64,000 nucleotides of DNA from Cunninghamella blakesleeana (GCA_017871115.1 JAFCIZ010000001.1:4445501-4509500); one strand, 5' to 3'. Positions 47,501-61,847 are shown, counted from the stretch's first letter. Notes: generated by a model from the sequence alone, not told the origin. Numbers and translations are program-made.

Positions 47501-49543
47501 TCTATACATACATAATAATATGTTTTTTCAAGTATTTATGTATATCTTTTCTTTTTTATAATAATGATAGGGTATTAAAGCGGCAAGGGCACTTTTTTCA
47601 AGAGCAAGAAAAACAAGCAATAGAACGTATCATGTATTTATTGCTTCAGCGTTAATGGAATATCATAATAGTAAAGATGCAACGGTTGCTGGAAAAATCT
47701 TTGGACTTGGTAACAAATCTTTTGCTGATAATGAAGCTTATGTTTGTGAATATTTGGATTTCTTAATACAAATGAATGATGATAACAGTAAGTATATATA
47801 TATACTAATGATATAAATATTACTTTATGTATATGTTGGATATTCCTATTAATCTAAATATAATTTTTTTCATGTTCGTATATTTATTCTATAGACACAA
47901 GAGCATTGTTTGAAAGGTCATTAGCCAGTTTGCCACCTGAAAAATCTACTGCTGTGTGGAGAAAATTTATGGAATATGAAAATAAATACGGCGATTTAGC
48001 AAGTGTTCAAAATGTCGAAAGCCGTTTACGTGAAGTTGTTCCTGAAGGTAATTTTTTTAATCATATTTGATATAATAATTATAGTAAACACATGTTGCTC
48101 ATTTTTTTTTCTTTTTTCTTTATTAATGTGTATATAGTGACCCAATTAGATACTTTTGTTTCTCGTTATAGCTATTTAGACTTGCAGCCTATCGCTGAAA
48201 CTGAACTCGGTATCGAAGGTAAATTTTAAATAATAATAAGAATAATCATAATAAAAAAGGGTAACTTATACGATTATGCTAATGATTTTTTCCCCCTTAA
48301 GATACTACGCCGTCGGATATTCAAAATATTTCTGCATTGGAACCAGAAACACCACAACATGAAGATGAATATGAACAGCAAGCATTCAAAGAACAAAGTA
48401 TCATTATTGGCAAAAATGGGGAACAAAAAAGATTGTTATTAGAATCTGTTCATCCTGAAAGATATGTTAGACCTGATTTAAATCAATGGCAAGCTTTTAA
48501 ACCAAGTAATGAACCATTACCACCACGTAATGTTTCAGGAAATATGACCCTTGGCCAAGCTGGAAATAAAGATGATCATTCTAAAAGAACAGCTAAGAAA
48601 ACAAGTCCTCCTCCTCCATTTGCGCCTTCTTCTACATCAACAGCACCGGGATCTAATGAACCTGCTATTAATAAAGATGGCCAACCTATCGCTACTTCTT
48701 CAACACAACCACAACCACCACCATCCCAACAACAAGTGCCACCACCACAGCAACAGCAACAACCACTATCTCAAGCACCACCACCACAACAAATCCATGT
48801 GCCACAACCATCATCACAACAACATCCAACACCTCCATTATCACAACAGCCACAACGATTACAACCACAATCACCTGTAACTAATTTACCTGATTTAATT
48901 ACTTATTTTGTTACTAATTTACCATCACCTTCTGATTATAAAGGTCCTATTTTGAATGCTATAGAATTAGTTGATTTATTAAGGAATATAGTTTTGCCTT
49001 CCGTACCACCAAATATGCCTATGCGACCACAGTCACTACCACCACCATCACAACAACAATCATCATCATCTCATTTACCACCCCCGCCTCAGCAACATCC
49101 TCCTCCTCGAACTACTATTTTACAAGGTCCGAAATTATCTGGTGGCCGTGATATGCCTTTGAGAGGTCGTGGTCGTGGTGGAAAAAGAGTAAATAATGAT
49201 AATGCAGATATTATTCTAATTATATTTATATATTTTATTCATTTATTCATTTGAATTTTTCTTTTTCTTTTTCTTCTTTTTTTAGGGTGGTATGGGAATG
49301 GGTAGAGGCCGCGGAATGAAGAGAAAGGGTATGAGGGACGATAATGATGATGATTATCCAATTAATAAAGGTAAACATATAGATACGGTTACAATTAAGT
49401 AATTACAGAATTGAAAGTGTTTAATATTTACCTACTTTTATATTATTGTTATTATAAAAGGTATGGGACCAAACAGACCACCTGATTTTGATGTATTTAG
49501 AGCAAGACAAGCAAAACGACATAGAGATGATCCTCCTTATTAA
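44529..49543 (+). CDS. RNA14: Cleavage stimulation factor subunit 3 / Rna14
   Basis: Twelve exons (44529-45260, 45945-46229, 46306-46446, 46526-46666, 46777-47003, 47110-47464, 47571-47787, 47895-48047, 48138-48218, 48302-49188, 49286-49370, 49461-49543), 1,128 residues. After an acidic N-terminus come HAT repeats: [72 protein letters not shown], and the suf-domain block [20 protein letters not shown]. The C-terminus has a long Pro/Gln-rich region, an RGRGRGG patch and the end [20 protein letters not shown] typical of CSTF3. The protein bridges factors in pre-mRNA 3'-end cleavage. Odd points: a 684-nt first intron and a ~70-residue charged coiled-coil insertion in the HAT array. Confidence 0.93.
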
Positions 49544-50349
49544 ATCATATTTTTTTTTTTGAAAATTTATCACTATTGTTATTTTATTTTTTTTGAGACT
49601 TAATTTGTATTAAAAAAAATGGAAGAAAAGCACATATAGATCTTTTTTTATTTTTTATTCGTTTATAACTGTTCATTAGTTAATATAAATAAATTAATAA
49701 AAATAAATAAATAAACAAGCTTATTTTTTGCTCATCATTTATTTTTTAAAGTTTTTATCATGGTGTGAAAAAAGAGAATAGGAACAGGTATAATAAGGTT
49801 TGAAGTTTGAAAAAGTTCAAGAGGTATCCTACAGACTTTTTTATATAGAATTGTTACATATTTTTTTCAATTTTTTATTTATGTATTATCTCAAATATAT
49901 ATATATTTGTTCATCGTTCTTTTTGATATACATACACCATGTACTTTATTTTGAATTTATGCTTTATATTTTAATTAACACTGACTTTTAAATAAACTAA
50001 CGCAACCTTAAACTTGTTATGTACACCAATTAAGAAGCACTACAATGAATTCTACCTTTTTTAATCATATTTATCCAAACTGAAACAAAAAACAATATTT
50101 ATCTTTTATGGAAGGTTATATTTTTATTGAAACATAAAAAAGCCATAATAAAATCTTAAAAAAAAAAATCATAAAAAAATACTATTCAAGGACCTTAAGT
50201 GTGTTAAAAAAAAAAAGAGGGTAAATATTGGAGAGGAAAAATAGGGTACATATATATTTAAAAAAAGCATAATGATTCAGAAGGGAAAGTAATGGAGTTT
50301 TATATTTTTTTTTAAATACATTTTTTTAAAAAGTTGTAAGGGAAAAAAG
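49544..50349. other. Convergent 3' intergenic, CSTF3 / polyubiquitin
   Basis: 0.8 kb AT-rich, no exon seen. Confidence 0.55.
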
Positions 50350-52249
<1,900 letters not shown>

Positions 52250-52849
52250 TTAACGATGTTTTCGTCGATGTTGTACAAAATGATTATGGTGATGATTATC
52301 ATTTTTATACTGAGGTTTTTTTTCCATTTTTTTCTTTTTTTTTAATCTTTGATCGAGGCGCTGATCAGTGACCAAAGGAGAAGAATGACGATGGCGACGA
52401 TTAAACGTTTGGTTTAAAATTTTTTTTTGTTTTTGTCGATAAGATGATGATGATTTTGATAAAAACCATACATCATCATATGTATTCACTTGATCATTAT
52501 CATCAGTACCATTTTTTTCATTGATCATTTTTATTTTTTTATTATTATATTGAAAAAGATGCCGAGAAGAAGGAGAAGAAGGAGAAGTAGTGTGAATGCT
52601 TCGCACAATATCAGAGTATAATGGTTGGTGATGGTGATAATTATCTTCAATCATTGTCCAAATATCATCATTATTCAATGAAAAAGTTTTTGCTGTCAAT
52701 GGTCGTTCTTCACTTTCTTCTTCATTCATAATTAAACACCATTCTCCAAAAGTTAATGAATGTAATGGGGGAAAGTCTCCAATATCATAATATTCACTTA
52801 AACGATCAAACCATTTTTGACCTAATATTTCTGTTATTGGATGTTTCAT
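52250..52849 (-). CDS. Small unknown protein with basic tail
   Basis: Single exon, 199 residues, no family recognised. The first ~75 residues look structured (KWFDRLSEYYDIGDFPPLHS then LTFGEWCLIMNEEESEERPL, ...DDIWTMIEDNYHHH). The middle is Ser-rich, and the end is very basic (RRHRHSSPL, LKKKKKMEKK, QHRRKHR), suggesting nuclear or nucleic-acid association. Separated by 0.75 kb from polyubiquitin. The mix of conserved-looking aromatic residues with low complexity makes a real gene likely. Confidence 0.5.
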   Translation of the reverse strand: MKHPITEILGQKWFDRLSEYYDIGDFPPLHSLTFGEWCLIMNEEESEERPLTAKTFSLNNDDIWTMIEDNYHHHQPLYSDIVRSIHTTSPSSPSSRHLFQYNNKKIKMINEKNGTDDNDQVNTYDDVWFLSKSSSSYRQKQKKILNQTFNRRHRHSSPLVTDQRLDQRLKKKKKMEKKPQYKNDNHHHNHFVQHRRKHR

Positions 52850-53343
52850 TGTAGTTTATTTTTTAAAAAAAAGGGTTATGAAAAAGAGAAAGAAAAAATA
52901 AAAATAAATTAAAAATCAGTATCGATATATATATAGATGTATATTCACTTGTGACATATCAATCGTAGACATGACTTTGGTAGTATCATTTTATACACCA
53001 TGAAAGAAAATTTGATCAAGTGGTCATTTATATATTTGTATAAAGTTTGCATTTCACTCATTCGGCTAAATATAGGTGAACTCGTGCTCACGTGTTCATC
53101 TTTTATCACCATTTATTAAAACAAAAAAAAATAACTGAATAAAAATTTATCAAAGTGGGTTTTATACAGAGTTAAATTTTTTGTATTTTATATGATGATT
53201 TTTTTATTTTTATAGGTAAAAATCGCTCTAGTTTTTAGACGATTTAAAAAAAGTGCGGAGTTTTATCACTTTTTATTTTTATTTTGTCTTAAAAAAATTA
53301 ACTTTTCTTTTTTTTAAATAAAAACTTCTATTTATCCACAATA
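52850..53343. other. Divergent promoter, small unknown gene / SDS22
   Basis: Near SDS22 it carries GCGGAGTTTTA. The middle (52990-53100) is less AT-rich, with GTGAACTCGTGCTCACGTGTTC at 53078-53099. No exon. Confidence 0.5.
53256..53265 (+). promoter_or_regulatory. CGGAGTTTTA promoter element (variant)
   Basis: Weaker relative of CGGAATTTAAA, in sense with SDS22, 79 nt before its ATG. Confidence 0.35.
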
Positions 53344-55188
53344 ATGTCAGAAGTCGCTGATAAAAGCTTGAAGGGAAATGATGAGCCCGTCGAAGAAAAA
53401 GGAGTCATTGTAAATACAACCACTACTGCTAATAGCGATGTGGAAGATTCGGAACAAGAAGAAGAAATTGAAAAAAACGAAGGTAACGCAGTTATTTTTT
53501 TTTTAAATCAATATCTTTCTATTTTTTGAATATATATGAATATATAGTATAAATCTATTATTACTACCACTATTACTACTACTACTACTTCTACTACTTC
53601 TACTACTTCTACTAATAATAATAATAATGATAAAATATAGCTACAATTAAAATAATACTAGTATCTTAATTTTTTATTATCTATTTGATTGTATTTATTT
53701 TAGTCGATTTTCTTGAAGATTTCCCACCAGATACCGAAGTAAGCTAATTTATGCGCGTTTATTTAGTCTATAATATAATTATTCATAACTTGTTCCCATA
53801 TATTATGTAGGATATTGATTTAATTCATATGCGTATCAGTGATATTCCTGCTTTGCACCTGGAAAGATTTTCCAATGCCCAAGTAAGTTGATATATATAA
53901 ATTCATTTTATTATTGTTGTATATATAAAATGCAACACTTCATTTTTATTATTTGTTATTTATTATTACTTGGTTTATATAGCGTATTTGTTTTCGGCAA
54001 AACTTTATTATCGATATTGAAGGATTTGAAGGTGTGCCTCATTTAAAAGAATTGGATTTGTACGATAATAAAATATCTCATATTAAAGGGCTAAACCATT
54101 TACAAGAATTAACAAGCTTGGACCTTTCTTTTAATAAAATAAAACACATCAAAAATCTCAATAATCTTAGCAATGTTACGGATTTGTTTTTTGTTAGCAA
54201 TAAAATATCGAAAATTGAAAATTTGGAAACGTTCGTAAATGTTACAAACTTGGAACTTGGTGCAAATCGTATTAGGGTAAATAAAACAAACTAAAATAAA
54301 GTAGAAACCTGATTATTATTGTTAATATTGTTACTAAAATTTAATCATTGTCATTTACTTTTATTCTTTATTTTATTAAATATACTTAGGTTATTGAAAA
54401 TTTAGATCATCTCGTTAACTTAAGAGAGTTATGGCTTGGAAAAAATAAAATTACAAAATTAGAGGTAAAAAAAAACATATAATTATTAGTAATAACGTTA
54501 ATAAAAATATATGGTGACATACAATATGTTGATTCTTATATTATTTATATTCTAATAGAACCTTGGTAACTTAAAGCAGCTTCGATTATTAAGCATTCAA
54601 AGTAACCGTTTAACAAAAATTGAAGGATTAGAAGAATTAACGAACTTGGAAGAATTATATCTTAGTCATAATGCTATTGAAAAAATTGAGGGTTTAGAAA
54701 ATAATGTAAGTAATATAAAAATAATTCTATTTTAAATATAATAATAAAAAAGAAAGGGTTAAAAGGTGAAGGGCTCAGTTTTTTTTTTTTTTTTTTTTTT
54801 TTTTGATAATGGCATATAGATTAAATTAACCACATTGGATGTTGCAAATAACAGGTTAACAAAAATTGAAAACGTATCTCATTTATCAAATCTTGAAGAA
54901 TTTTGGGTAAAATACATACATAAAAGTTTTTTTAAATAAATGAAAAGAGAAAAAGCGAGATAATATAATTAATAGTAATGGCCATTTTAATTTTTATTAA
55001 ATAAATAGGCAAACCATAACAAATTTGAAAGTGAGTGTTTCGAGCAATTGACGGAACAACTTGGCGGATTGACTAAATTAGAAACAGTATACCTTGAAGG
55101 AAATCCTATGCAATTAAATAACAGAGCAACTTATCGAAACAAAGTTAAATTAGCTCTTCCCAACATTCAACAAATTGATGCCAATTAA
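53344..55188 (+). CDS. SDS22: Protein phosphatase 1 regulatory subunit SDS22
   Basis: Eight exons (53344-53482, 53704-53738, 53811-53882, 53983-54276, 54390-54464, 54559-54705, 54820-54906, 55009-55188), 342 residues, close to yeast SDS22 (338). An acidic N-terminus (DVEDSEQEEEIEKNE) leads into about eleven 22-residue leucine-rich repeats of the SDS22 subclass, e.g. LKELDLYDNKISHIKGLNHL, ELTSLDLSFNKIKHIKNL, LRELWLGKNKITKLE. The LRR cap is LETVYLEGNPMQ ... YRNKVKLALPNIQQIDAN. SDS22 binds the PP1 catalytic subunit and helps its mitotic function and biogenesis. Intron 1 holds a (TAC/TTC)n microsatellite; intron 6 holds a T run of more than 20. Confidence 0.95.
53562..53630. repeat. Trinucleotide microsatellite in SDS22 intron 1
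   Basis: TAC/TTC units followed by AATn. Confidence 0.85.
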
Positions 55189-56189
55189 ATTATACTCAAT
55201 ATAAAATAAAATTTCGAATTTTAATATCATCATACGTAGAATAGTGTTTTTATATTTTATATTATATCATTACTAATAATACGGATAGCTTGGAATTAAT
55301 ATAATAATAACAATAATAGTAGTAGTAATAATATTGGATGATCTATTTTTTGTATTTTTTATAAAGTTAAATATGGTTATATGCACACAATACAGTCTTC
55401 ATTCCTATTATTTTCTAAACTTCAATTAAATTTTTAGATTAATAATTTACGTAGTAGAGAAGGTTTGATAAATTTATGATGAATAATAAAAAGTTCATGA
55501 GTACAATCTAAACAAAATAAAACATAATAACAATAATATAAAAATAATGATGATAATGATCCTTATTCTGACTATATTATATAGATTTAATGTAAAAATG
55601 ATATATAAATACGTTACCAAGGTGACAATTAATTTTTCAACAAATTTTAGTCGTGGTTCAACAACCCTCTAGTAGAGTTTTATTCAAATTAAAGAACTGA
55701 GTTCCATTGTGCATCTATAGCACTAATAGAAAATCTTCTGTAAATGCGTAAACTTATTAATAAAATAAAATAATATAAAATAAAAAAATAAGATAAAATA
55801 AAAATTTAAACAAAACTATAAAATAATATAAAATAATAAAATGCATAAGTATGTGATAATAATAATAATAATAATAACAAATATACATCACCATAAAGGA
55901 GGAGAAGAATAAATTCATGAATGAACTACGAAGAAAATTGAACATATGAAGAAAAAAAAGGAAAAGGTTAAGTGTTTTGATCATCACTTGTAAAAATAGC
56001 TAATTATATATATATATAAAATAATTATGTTACTTTTTTACATAGTTTTTCATATTTAACAAAGCTAAGTTATCAGTGATAGTAACAGACTATGCAGCAA
56101 GGTAATAAATCAGAAGCGAACAGTAGGAAGGCCACTTATTTTTATTTTTATTTTTTTTGAAACCATAGAAATAATCATTATAAATAAGA
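55189..56189. other. Intergenic, downstream of SDS22
   Basis: 1 kb with no intact exon. The end near 56085 becomes less AT-rich and may include more of the pseudogene that follows. Confidence 0.45.
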
Positions 56190-57034
56190 TCAAGAGGAAT
56201 TGTACATGTCAGCATCAAGAACTATCCTTAACATCAATATCGACATCGAGTTTAATCCCAACACTTAAACCTATTGGTGTATCATCATCTTATCGTTGAG
56301 CAATTATAAGGTCCTTGGAAAATGGTCATTGTAAACTTCATTCTCATCAAGATGTGGGTTATGTTTTTTGGAAAAATCAATAGATAAAAATCGATCTCAT
56401 TTTAATTCATCACCCCCTCCTTCATCATCACCTTTTTTAACAACAAACAGTATTCAATCTTCTTCTTCTTCATATTTTTTCGAATCAATTAACAATAAAG
56501 ATTATAATAGTAATGGAGTAAGTCAGTTTGAAGAGGATATGTTGAAAAAATTAGATGATAATCCATGAGTTTTATTAGATAGTACGATTGAAAAGAATCA
56601 ATTTCCACATTAATTTCTTTTACACTTCACATTATCACCAACATCATCATCTTCATTTACTTTAATTAACACAAACTATCGTTCATCACCGCCAACTTTT
56701 TTTTTATAGACAGTGCCAAAAAGCATTACAGTGATATCCAAATTCTCCACCACCTGGGCAAATACGTGAATCTGTAATTATTACCATGACACCATTACCA
56801 AAATGTGACCCATTAGAGACAAATAGCCATCAAAATAATGATAGCTATAATGAGAATACTGCGAAATATTCAATAAGTACTACACGGCTTACTAGTTGCC
56901 ATTACGGTAACCAGTACCATTGCAATGGCTGTTTAATTTGCCCCATTTCTCTATTTACTTCCCAAGGTGTTGACCCTTATTCTGGTCATCCATCTATACC
57001 ATTTCAACATTCTTCTTCAGATGAACATCAATAA
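56190..57034 (+). pseudogene. Decayed protein-coding gene, family not identified
   Basis: Balanced, coding-like sequence broken by stops and a frame change. One frame reads CQHQELSLTS, then TLKPIGVSSSYR, a TGA, AIIRSLENGHCKLHSHQDVG, and YVFWKNQ before a TAG. After a shift near 56375 the text continues SIDKNRSHFNSSPPPSSSPF and SQFEEDMLKKLDDNP, TGA, VLLDSTIEKNQFPH, TAA. After 56712 another frame gives RQCQKALQ, TGA, YPNSPPPGQIRESVIITMTP and runs to a TAA at 57032. Three of the stops are TGA where Trp would read naturally. GT-AG splicing could remove some, but not all, of these breaks. No family recognised. Confidence 0.55.
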
Positions 57035-57406
57035 TTATCTTTTTTTTATATGATTTTTATTATATATGATTATGATTATGATTTTTTATACACTTTTTTT
57101 TCTATCTTATTTTTTTTTTAATATTTTGCATTTATTTTTATGATTAATTATGCTATGTAAAAAAAGAGGCTGTGGCTTTTTTATAGGTTAAAAATTATAA
57201 ATTAATTTCAAACTGCGCCCGCTTCAATTTTTTTTCCTCAAAATCGTTTCTTTCCTTTTTTTTAACCTTTCTTTTTCTCTTTTTCTTTTTTGACTATATT
57301 ATTTTTAATACATATTATTTTTAATACATACTATTACTTTCTTTTTTTTCTTTAACTTTTATATTATCATTATATATATTTATATACTTATACTTTTATT
57401 ATTATA
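57035..57406. other. Sds3-like promoter
   Basis: T-rich. AAACTGCGCCCGC at 57211-57223 is the only GC island. A TTTTAATACATA(T/C)TATT direct repeat occurs near 57303-57333. Confidence 0.5.
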
Positions 57407-59826
57407 ATGCCTTTAGCATCCATGCTAGAAACTAATAAACCATTCGTATTTGCATCTCACTCAAATAGTTCTTCAACTGAATTAAGTCCTACTTCTGCAG
57501 CACCTACGGCTAGTACTACTACCTCTAATACTATTAGCAATAATAATAACTCAGTTTTACCACATTCACCTCACACTACAAACGCCAAACTATCGTCTTC
57601 AGCTACTGAATCAAATTCTTACTACTCTTCGTCTATACCAAATGACTATGAATCATATAATGAAGAAACTAGACACCAACAACAATCTCTCAATAATAAT
57701 ACTTTACCATCAACATCTACTAATGATACAGCAAGTGAAACTTTATCAGACTCTCATAATAACCAAGGACAAGAAAATAGAGCTAATGGATATATTTACT
57801 CACTTAAAAAAGTTACTTCATACCCTTCCAACTCACAATTACCCTCTCCTGCTACTCCTACAAGTGTTTCTTCTATGTCGAATACAACCTCTATAAAATC
57901 AATAACGACTTCTTTACCACCTGTATCATCAACATTAACTTCTACTAATAAAATATCTGCACCACCTGTCACACAAAGGCATACTTTTAATACGTCTTTA
58001 TCAACACACCACCAACCACCACCAATACAACAACAGCAACTTCGTCATCAGGATACTTCTTTATCGCTCCCTCCTCCTCCACAACCTACTAGTCATGGAT
58101 TACATTCTCGTCAAGTCTTTCATACTATGGACCCCCTTCACAATAATATTAAAATGGAAGAGTCTTCTTTATTAAATTCATCTCATATACTTCATTCATC
58201 CTCTTCAATAGTACACTCAGCAATAATACCACCTCCACCGACAAAACAAGCAGCCGTTTCTTCTATTTCTACCAGCCAAGACGAAGAAGGTAAAAAAGGT
58301 GTACATTATATATATATATATATATACAGTACAATATTATATAATATAAAAAAGAAAAGTTTTTTTTCTCTCAAAACAAAACAAAGTAAATAAAAGAAAT
58401 ATGAAAAAATACTCATTCTCTATTTTTGTTTTTTAAATTTTTTTTTGGGGGGAAATAATTTCCTCAGGAGATTCTGGGTATATTGATACTAATGCTTCTG
58501 ATAATCGCCGAGTAAAACGAAGAAAAGAATTAAATCAACGTATCGAACTATTAAACAATGACTTTTTACAGAATAAAGAAAGGTAAGATGGTGAAAGAAA
58601 AATGGATAGAAAAAAGGAAAGAGGAAAGATAGGTTTTTATGAAAGTAATGATAAGACAGTTTTTTTTTAAGAATAATCATATTATTTGGATTTAAAAAAA
58701 GAATTATAAATGCTTGTTTGTATGTGTGTGACAAAGCTAACTTTTTTTTTCTTTTCCACTCTTTTTATATAATCACATCATGTATTACTTTTAGAATATT
58801 CACTGAAAAATTATTAATGATCCAAAATGAAATCAATCAAGCCCATAATTGTAAGTTATTATTGCTAGCAAGATAATGATTACTATATTCTTTTGATACC
58901 CTAATTTACTCTTTTTTTATTACAATTTTAAAAAAATAGTTACCCATAGGAAGTACAAAGAAGGACTTTTATTATTGGAATCTATCCGACAAAAAACAAT
59001 TAATGATAGCCGTTTATTTCGTGATTATCAAACGGAAGTAACGGACAGACAATTCACTCTAGAAATACATCAAGCAGAAGAAGAATATATGGTAAAAAAA
59101 TAATTTTCTGACTTTTAAAAAAGAATAATCAATATAAAAAAAAGCAATGCTAATTATACATTGTTGACATAGGCTGAAAAACATGAAGTCAGGGAAAAAT
59201 TATTTGCTGTATTAGAAGAAAAAAGACGAAAATTAAAAGAAGATAAAGATAATTGTGATTTATCTTATGGTAATTATAATAATAAAAAGATATCTTTTAA
59301 AAATATTAATATTTCACTTATTTATATTAACTCATGCCAATTTTTCTTTTATATTTTTATATTTTTATTTATAGATGTGGTTTTAGAAACTCAAACAAGA
59401 ATGAATAAACGAAGTTTACGAAAAAGGGGAATGGATAATGGCGATAATAAAACCAATAGACGGAAACAAGTGTCTGATATCCTTTTTTATTTTATAGATA
59501 TAATATTATATACTAACACATTTATACATATATTTATTCCATAAGCTAAAATATATTTCATCCTTAACTCTCATTTATTTATTTATTTTTTAAAAAAAAT
59601 ACGCCCGGCATTAGTTTTTAGGCTTAAAGAAGAAGAAGTATATGATGATTTACAGGCTATGCGAAGTGTAAGTATTTTATAAATAACATAATGAAATAAA
59701 AATAAGAAAGCAGAAAGTAAAATAATTTATATAAATATTATATTTTATTTTTTTATTTTTATTATGAATGAATTATAGGGGTTATTAGCTCCATCGAAAA
59801 AAACGTCAAGTTATAAAAAAAAATAA
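57407..59826 (+). CDS. SDS3: Sds3/BRMS1-type subunit of a Sin3 histone deacetylase complex
   Basis: Eight exons (57407-58289, 58468-58582, 58795-58850, 58940-59091, 59173-59269, 59375-59476, 59603-59667, 59779-59826), 505 residues. The first 294 residues are Ser/Thr/Asn/Pro-rich. The Sds3-like domain follows: RVKRRKELNQRIELLNNDFL, LLMIQNEINQAHNFTHRKYK, LLLLESIRQKTINDSRLFRD, YMAEKHEVREKLFAVLEEKR. The C-terminal motif GPALVFRLKEEEVYDDL matches the conserved ELVFxLxExEIxEDL. Sds3 is needed for integrity of the Rpd3L/Sin3 deacetylase. Exons 6 and 7 join only across an AT-AC intron (59477-59602). Sin3 itself is encoded 3.5 kb downstream on the other strand. Confidence 0.85.
59477..59602 (+). other. 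Candidate U12-type AT-AC intron
   Basis: The intron starts ATATCCTTTTTT, the U12-type 5' splice consensus, has TCCTTAAC at 59561-59568 as branch site, and ends AATAC. Removing exactly these 126 nt keeps phase 1 and yields QVSGPALVFRLKEEE. No GT-AG combination I could find keeps both the frame and the PALVF motif. The branch A to AC distance (~35 nt) is longer than the 10-20 nt usual in animals. Confidence 0.8.
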
Positions 59827-60377
59827 TTACACAGCACTGCTAACATTTTAAATGAACATATTTAATGTCAATAATTTATATCCCCTTTTCATTTGATTAT
59901 AGCTTGATTTATCATCACCATTTAATACTGTTTATTTTATTTTATATCAGATTTCTTTTTTCCCTATTTTAATTGTAAATACAATTTTATTTTGTTTTCT
60001 CTTATTTTAAAAACAAAACTATATTTTATATAACTTATGATCATTTTCTTTTTATTAATATACTTTTTAAACTTTATTTAAAATTGATTCATAATTAATG
60101 ATACAAGTTCAAAAATCAAAAGTTTTTTAACGTAGAACTTTTTTTTTGTTTTTTTCTATATTTATTAATACATATAATAAAAGCAATAATAATTATCCTT
60201 AAAAGTTGGAAAAAAGATTGAATCTCTGGTGTATTGATTGATATCTTTTTTATGGATATGAAAAATTCATTTTATTTTATAATGTGGTTCAATATTTATA
60301 TTAATGTATATTATTTAAATTTTATTATTAAAAAAAAAAAAAAACCAATACATATTTATATTTAAATAAATGAATAG

Positions 60378-60405
<28 letters not shown>
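59827..60405. other. Convergent 3' intergenic, Sds3-like / RPN8
   Basis: AT-rich with (TA)n at 60379-60406. No gene. Confidence 0.55.
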
Positions 60406-60409
<4 letters not shown>

Positions 60410-61719
60410 GCAGCTGCTACTTCTTTGACATCTTCTTCAGTAGTGGTATCATTAGAAGTAGGATTCGTTAAAGCAGTTTCACTTCTAAGATTATCGATTT
60501 TATTATCAATTAAATTATGTAGAGCAATAATAGCACGGATAAGACTTGAAAGATACATTAATAAAAGTTGATCATTTGTTTTTGTACTAAAAGCTTGTAC
60601 CATGTATTGTGATTCCAAATTGGGCAATAAGTTGAAAATATCTTGTAAATTATAAACAATTTGATGATTCACAGGCAATTGTCCAGCTACTACTTTTTGT
60701 AAATAATCGCGAATTTCTTCTAAACGACCTTGTAAACCTGATAAAGAACTTAATTGTCCACTAATACGTGTTGATAATGATCCAACTGCATTGTCTTTAA
60801 TATCTCTTAATAAATGCTCTACACCAATTTCTTCGGCTTCTTCGGCAACAATTTCAGAAGGTACATGCATAAATGTTTTGGTGGTGGCTGTTCCATCCTA
60901 AATAATGATATTAATAGTAATAATAAAAAGAGATATAAATAATATGTACACACTTACATACATACATATATATGTATATATATTGAATAATAACAATAAT
61001 AATAATAAACTTGTATAATATATTTCTTTTCCTTACATCTTTGATTTCTTCGATAGAGAAGTATGCATCAGTAGGGATTTCTACATCCTTAGGTTTCACA
61101 TCGATGATTACTAACACAGGATTAGGTGTATATTTTTTGAAAAGTTCATTAATTTCCAAATCGCTTGAACGTAACTTTGGGCCACTATGGTACCATCCAA
61201 TCATCTTTTCTTTAGCTATGTAGATGCAGATAAATAAAAATAAAAAGAGAAAAAAAATAAATGATAAATATATATTCCTTATTACTATCAATATTATCAT
61301 TATTATTATCATTGTTTATTTATGAATTTATTTATTTACCATTCACTTTTTTAAACATATCATTCATAGCTTCAACATAGTTATGATCTAAGAACCAAAC
61401 TGAAGGATCTTTTTCATCTTCTTCAAAAGGAACTAGAAATAAAATAAAATAAAATAATAATAAATAAAAGTTATCCTTATTATCTTTTCCTTTTTTTAAT
61501 AGTCATTTATGATTATATTTATTTTTATAATGTATGTGTTTTACCAGCAAAACTATTTGCTACATTAACTGTTTTTCCTTTTTGCTGACCAAGAAGTACA
61601 CCAACTACACGTTTTTTTGTATCTTTAGCTACACGATTATAATGATCTGTAGCAGATAATAATACTAATGGATGAATGTTTACAGTGGTTGAAGTTGAAA
61701 CTGAGGTAGTGGTTGGCAT
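60406..61719 (-). CDS. RPN8: 26S proteasome regulatory subunit Rpn8/PSMD7
   Basis: Four exons (61719-61545, 61432-61340, 61215-61037, 60897-60406), 312 residues (human PSMD7 324). The MPN domain begins [20 protein letters not shown] and contains [59 protein letters not shown] and [11 protein letters not shown]. The zinc-binding His-x-His of active JAMM enzymes is absent, as expected for Rpn8, the inactive partner of Rpn11. The C-terminal helices include [20 protein letters not shown] and [16 protein letters not shown]. Rpn8 sits in the lid of the regulatory particle. Divergent from EMC4 across 247 bp. Confidence 0.96.
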
Positions 61720-61847
61720 GGTAAATTAAAATATGTATTAATATATATATCTATAACTCTAAGTACGAATAATGATATTATTTAATAATTAAAAGTGAAA
61801 AAAAAGAATAAAATTGCGCGTACACTCGAATTTTTTTAAAAAAAATG

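Noticed and set aside
56904..56924. AGTTGCCATTACGGTAACCAG as a second X-box
   Set aside because: The half sites are five bases apart and imperfect, and the element lies inside former coding sequence.
59470..59637. A GT-AG intron (GTGTCT donor) explaining the Sds3 break
   Set aside because: The available AG acceptors (TATAG, ATAAG, CATTAG, TTTTTAG) either leave an intron of about 27 nt, introduce stops, or lose the conserved PALVF motif. The AT-AC solution keeps both frame and motif.
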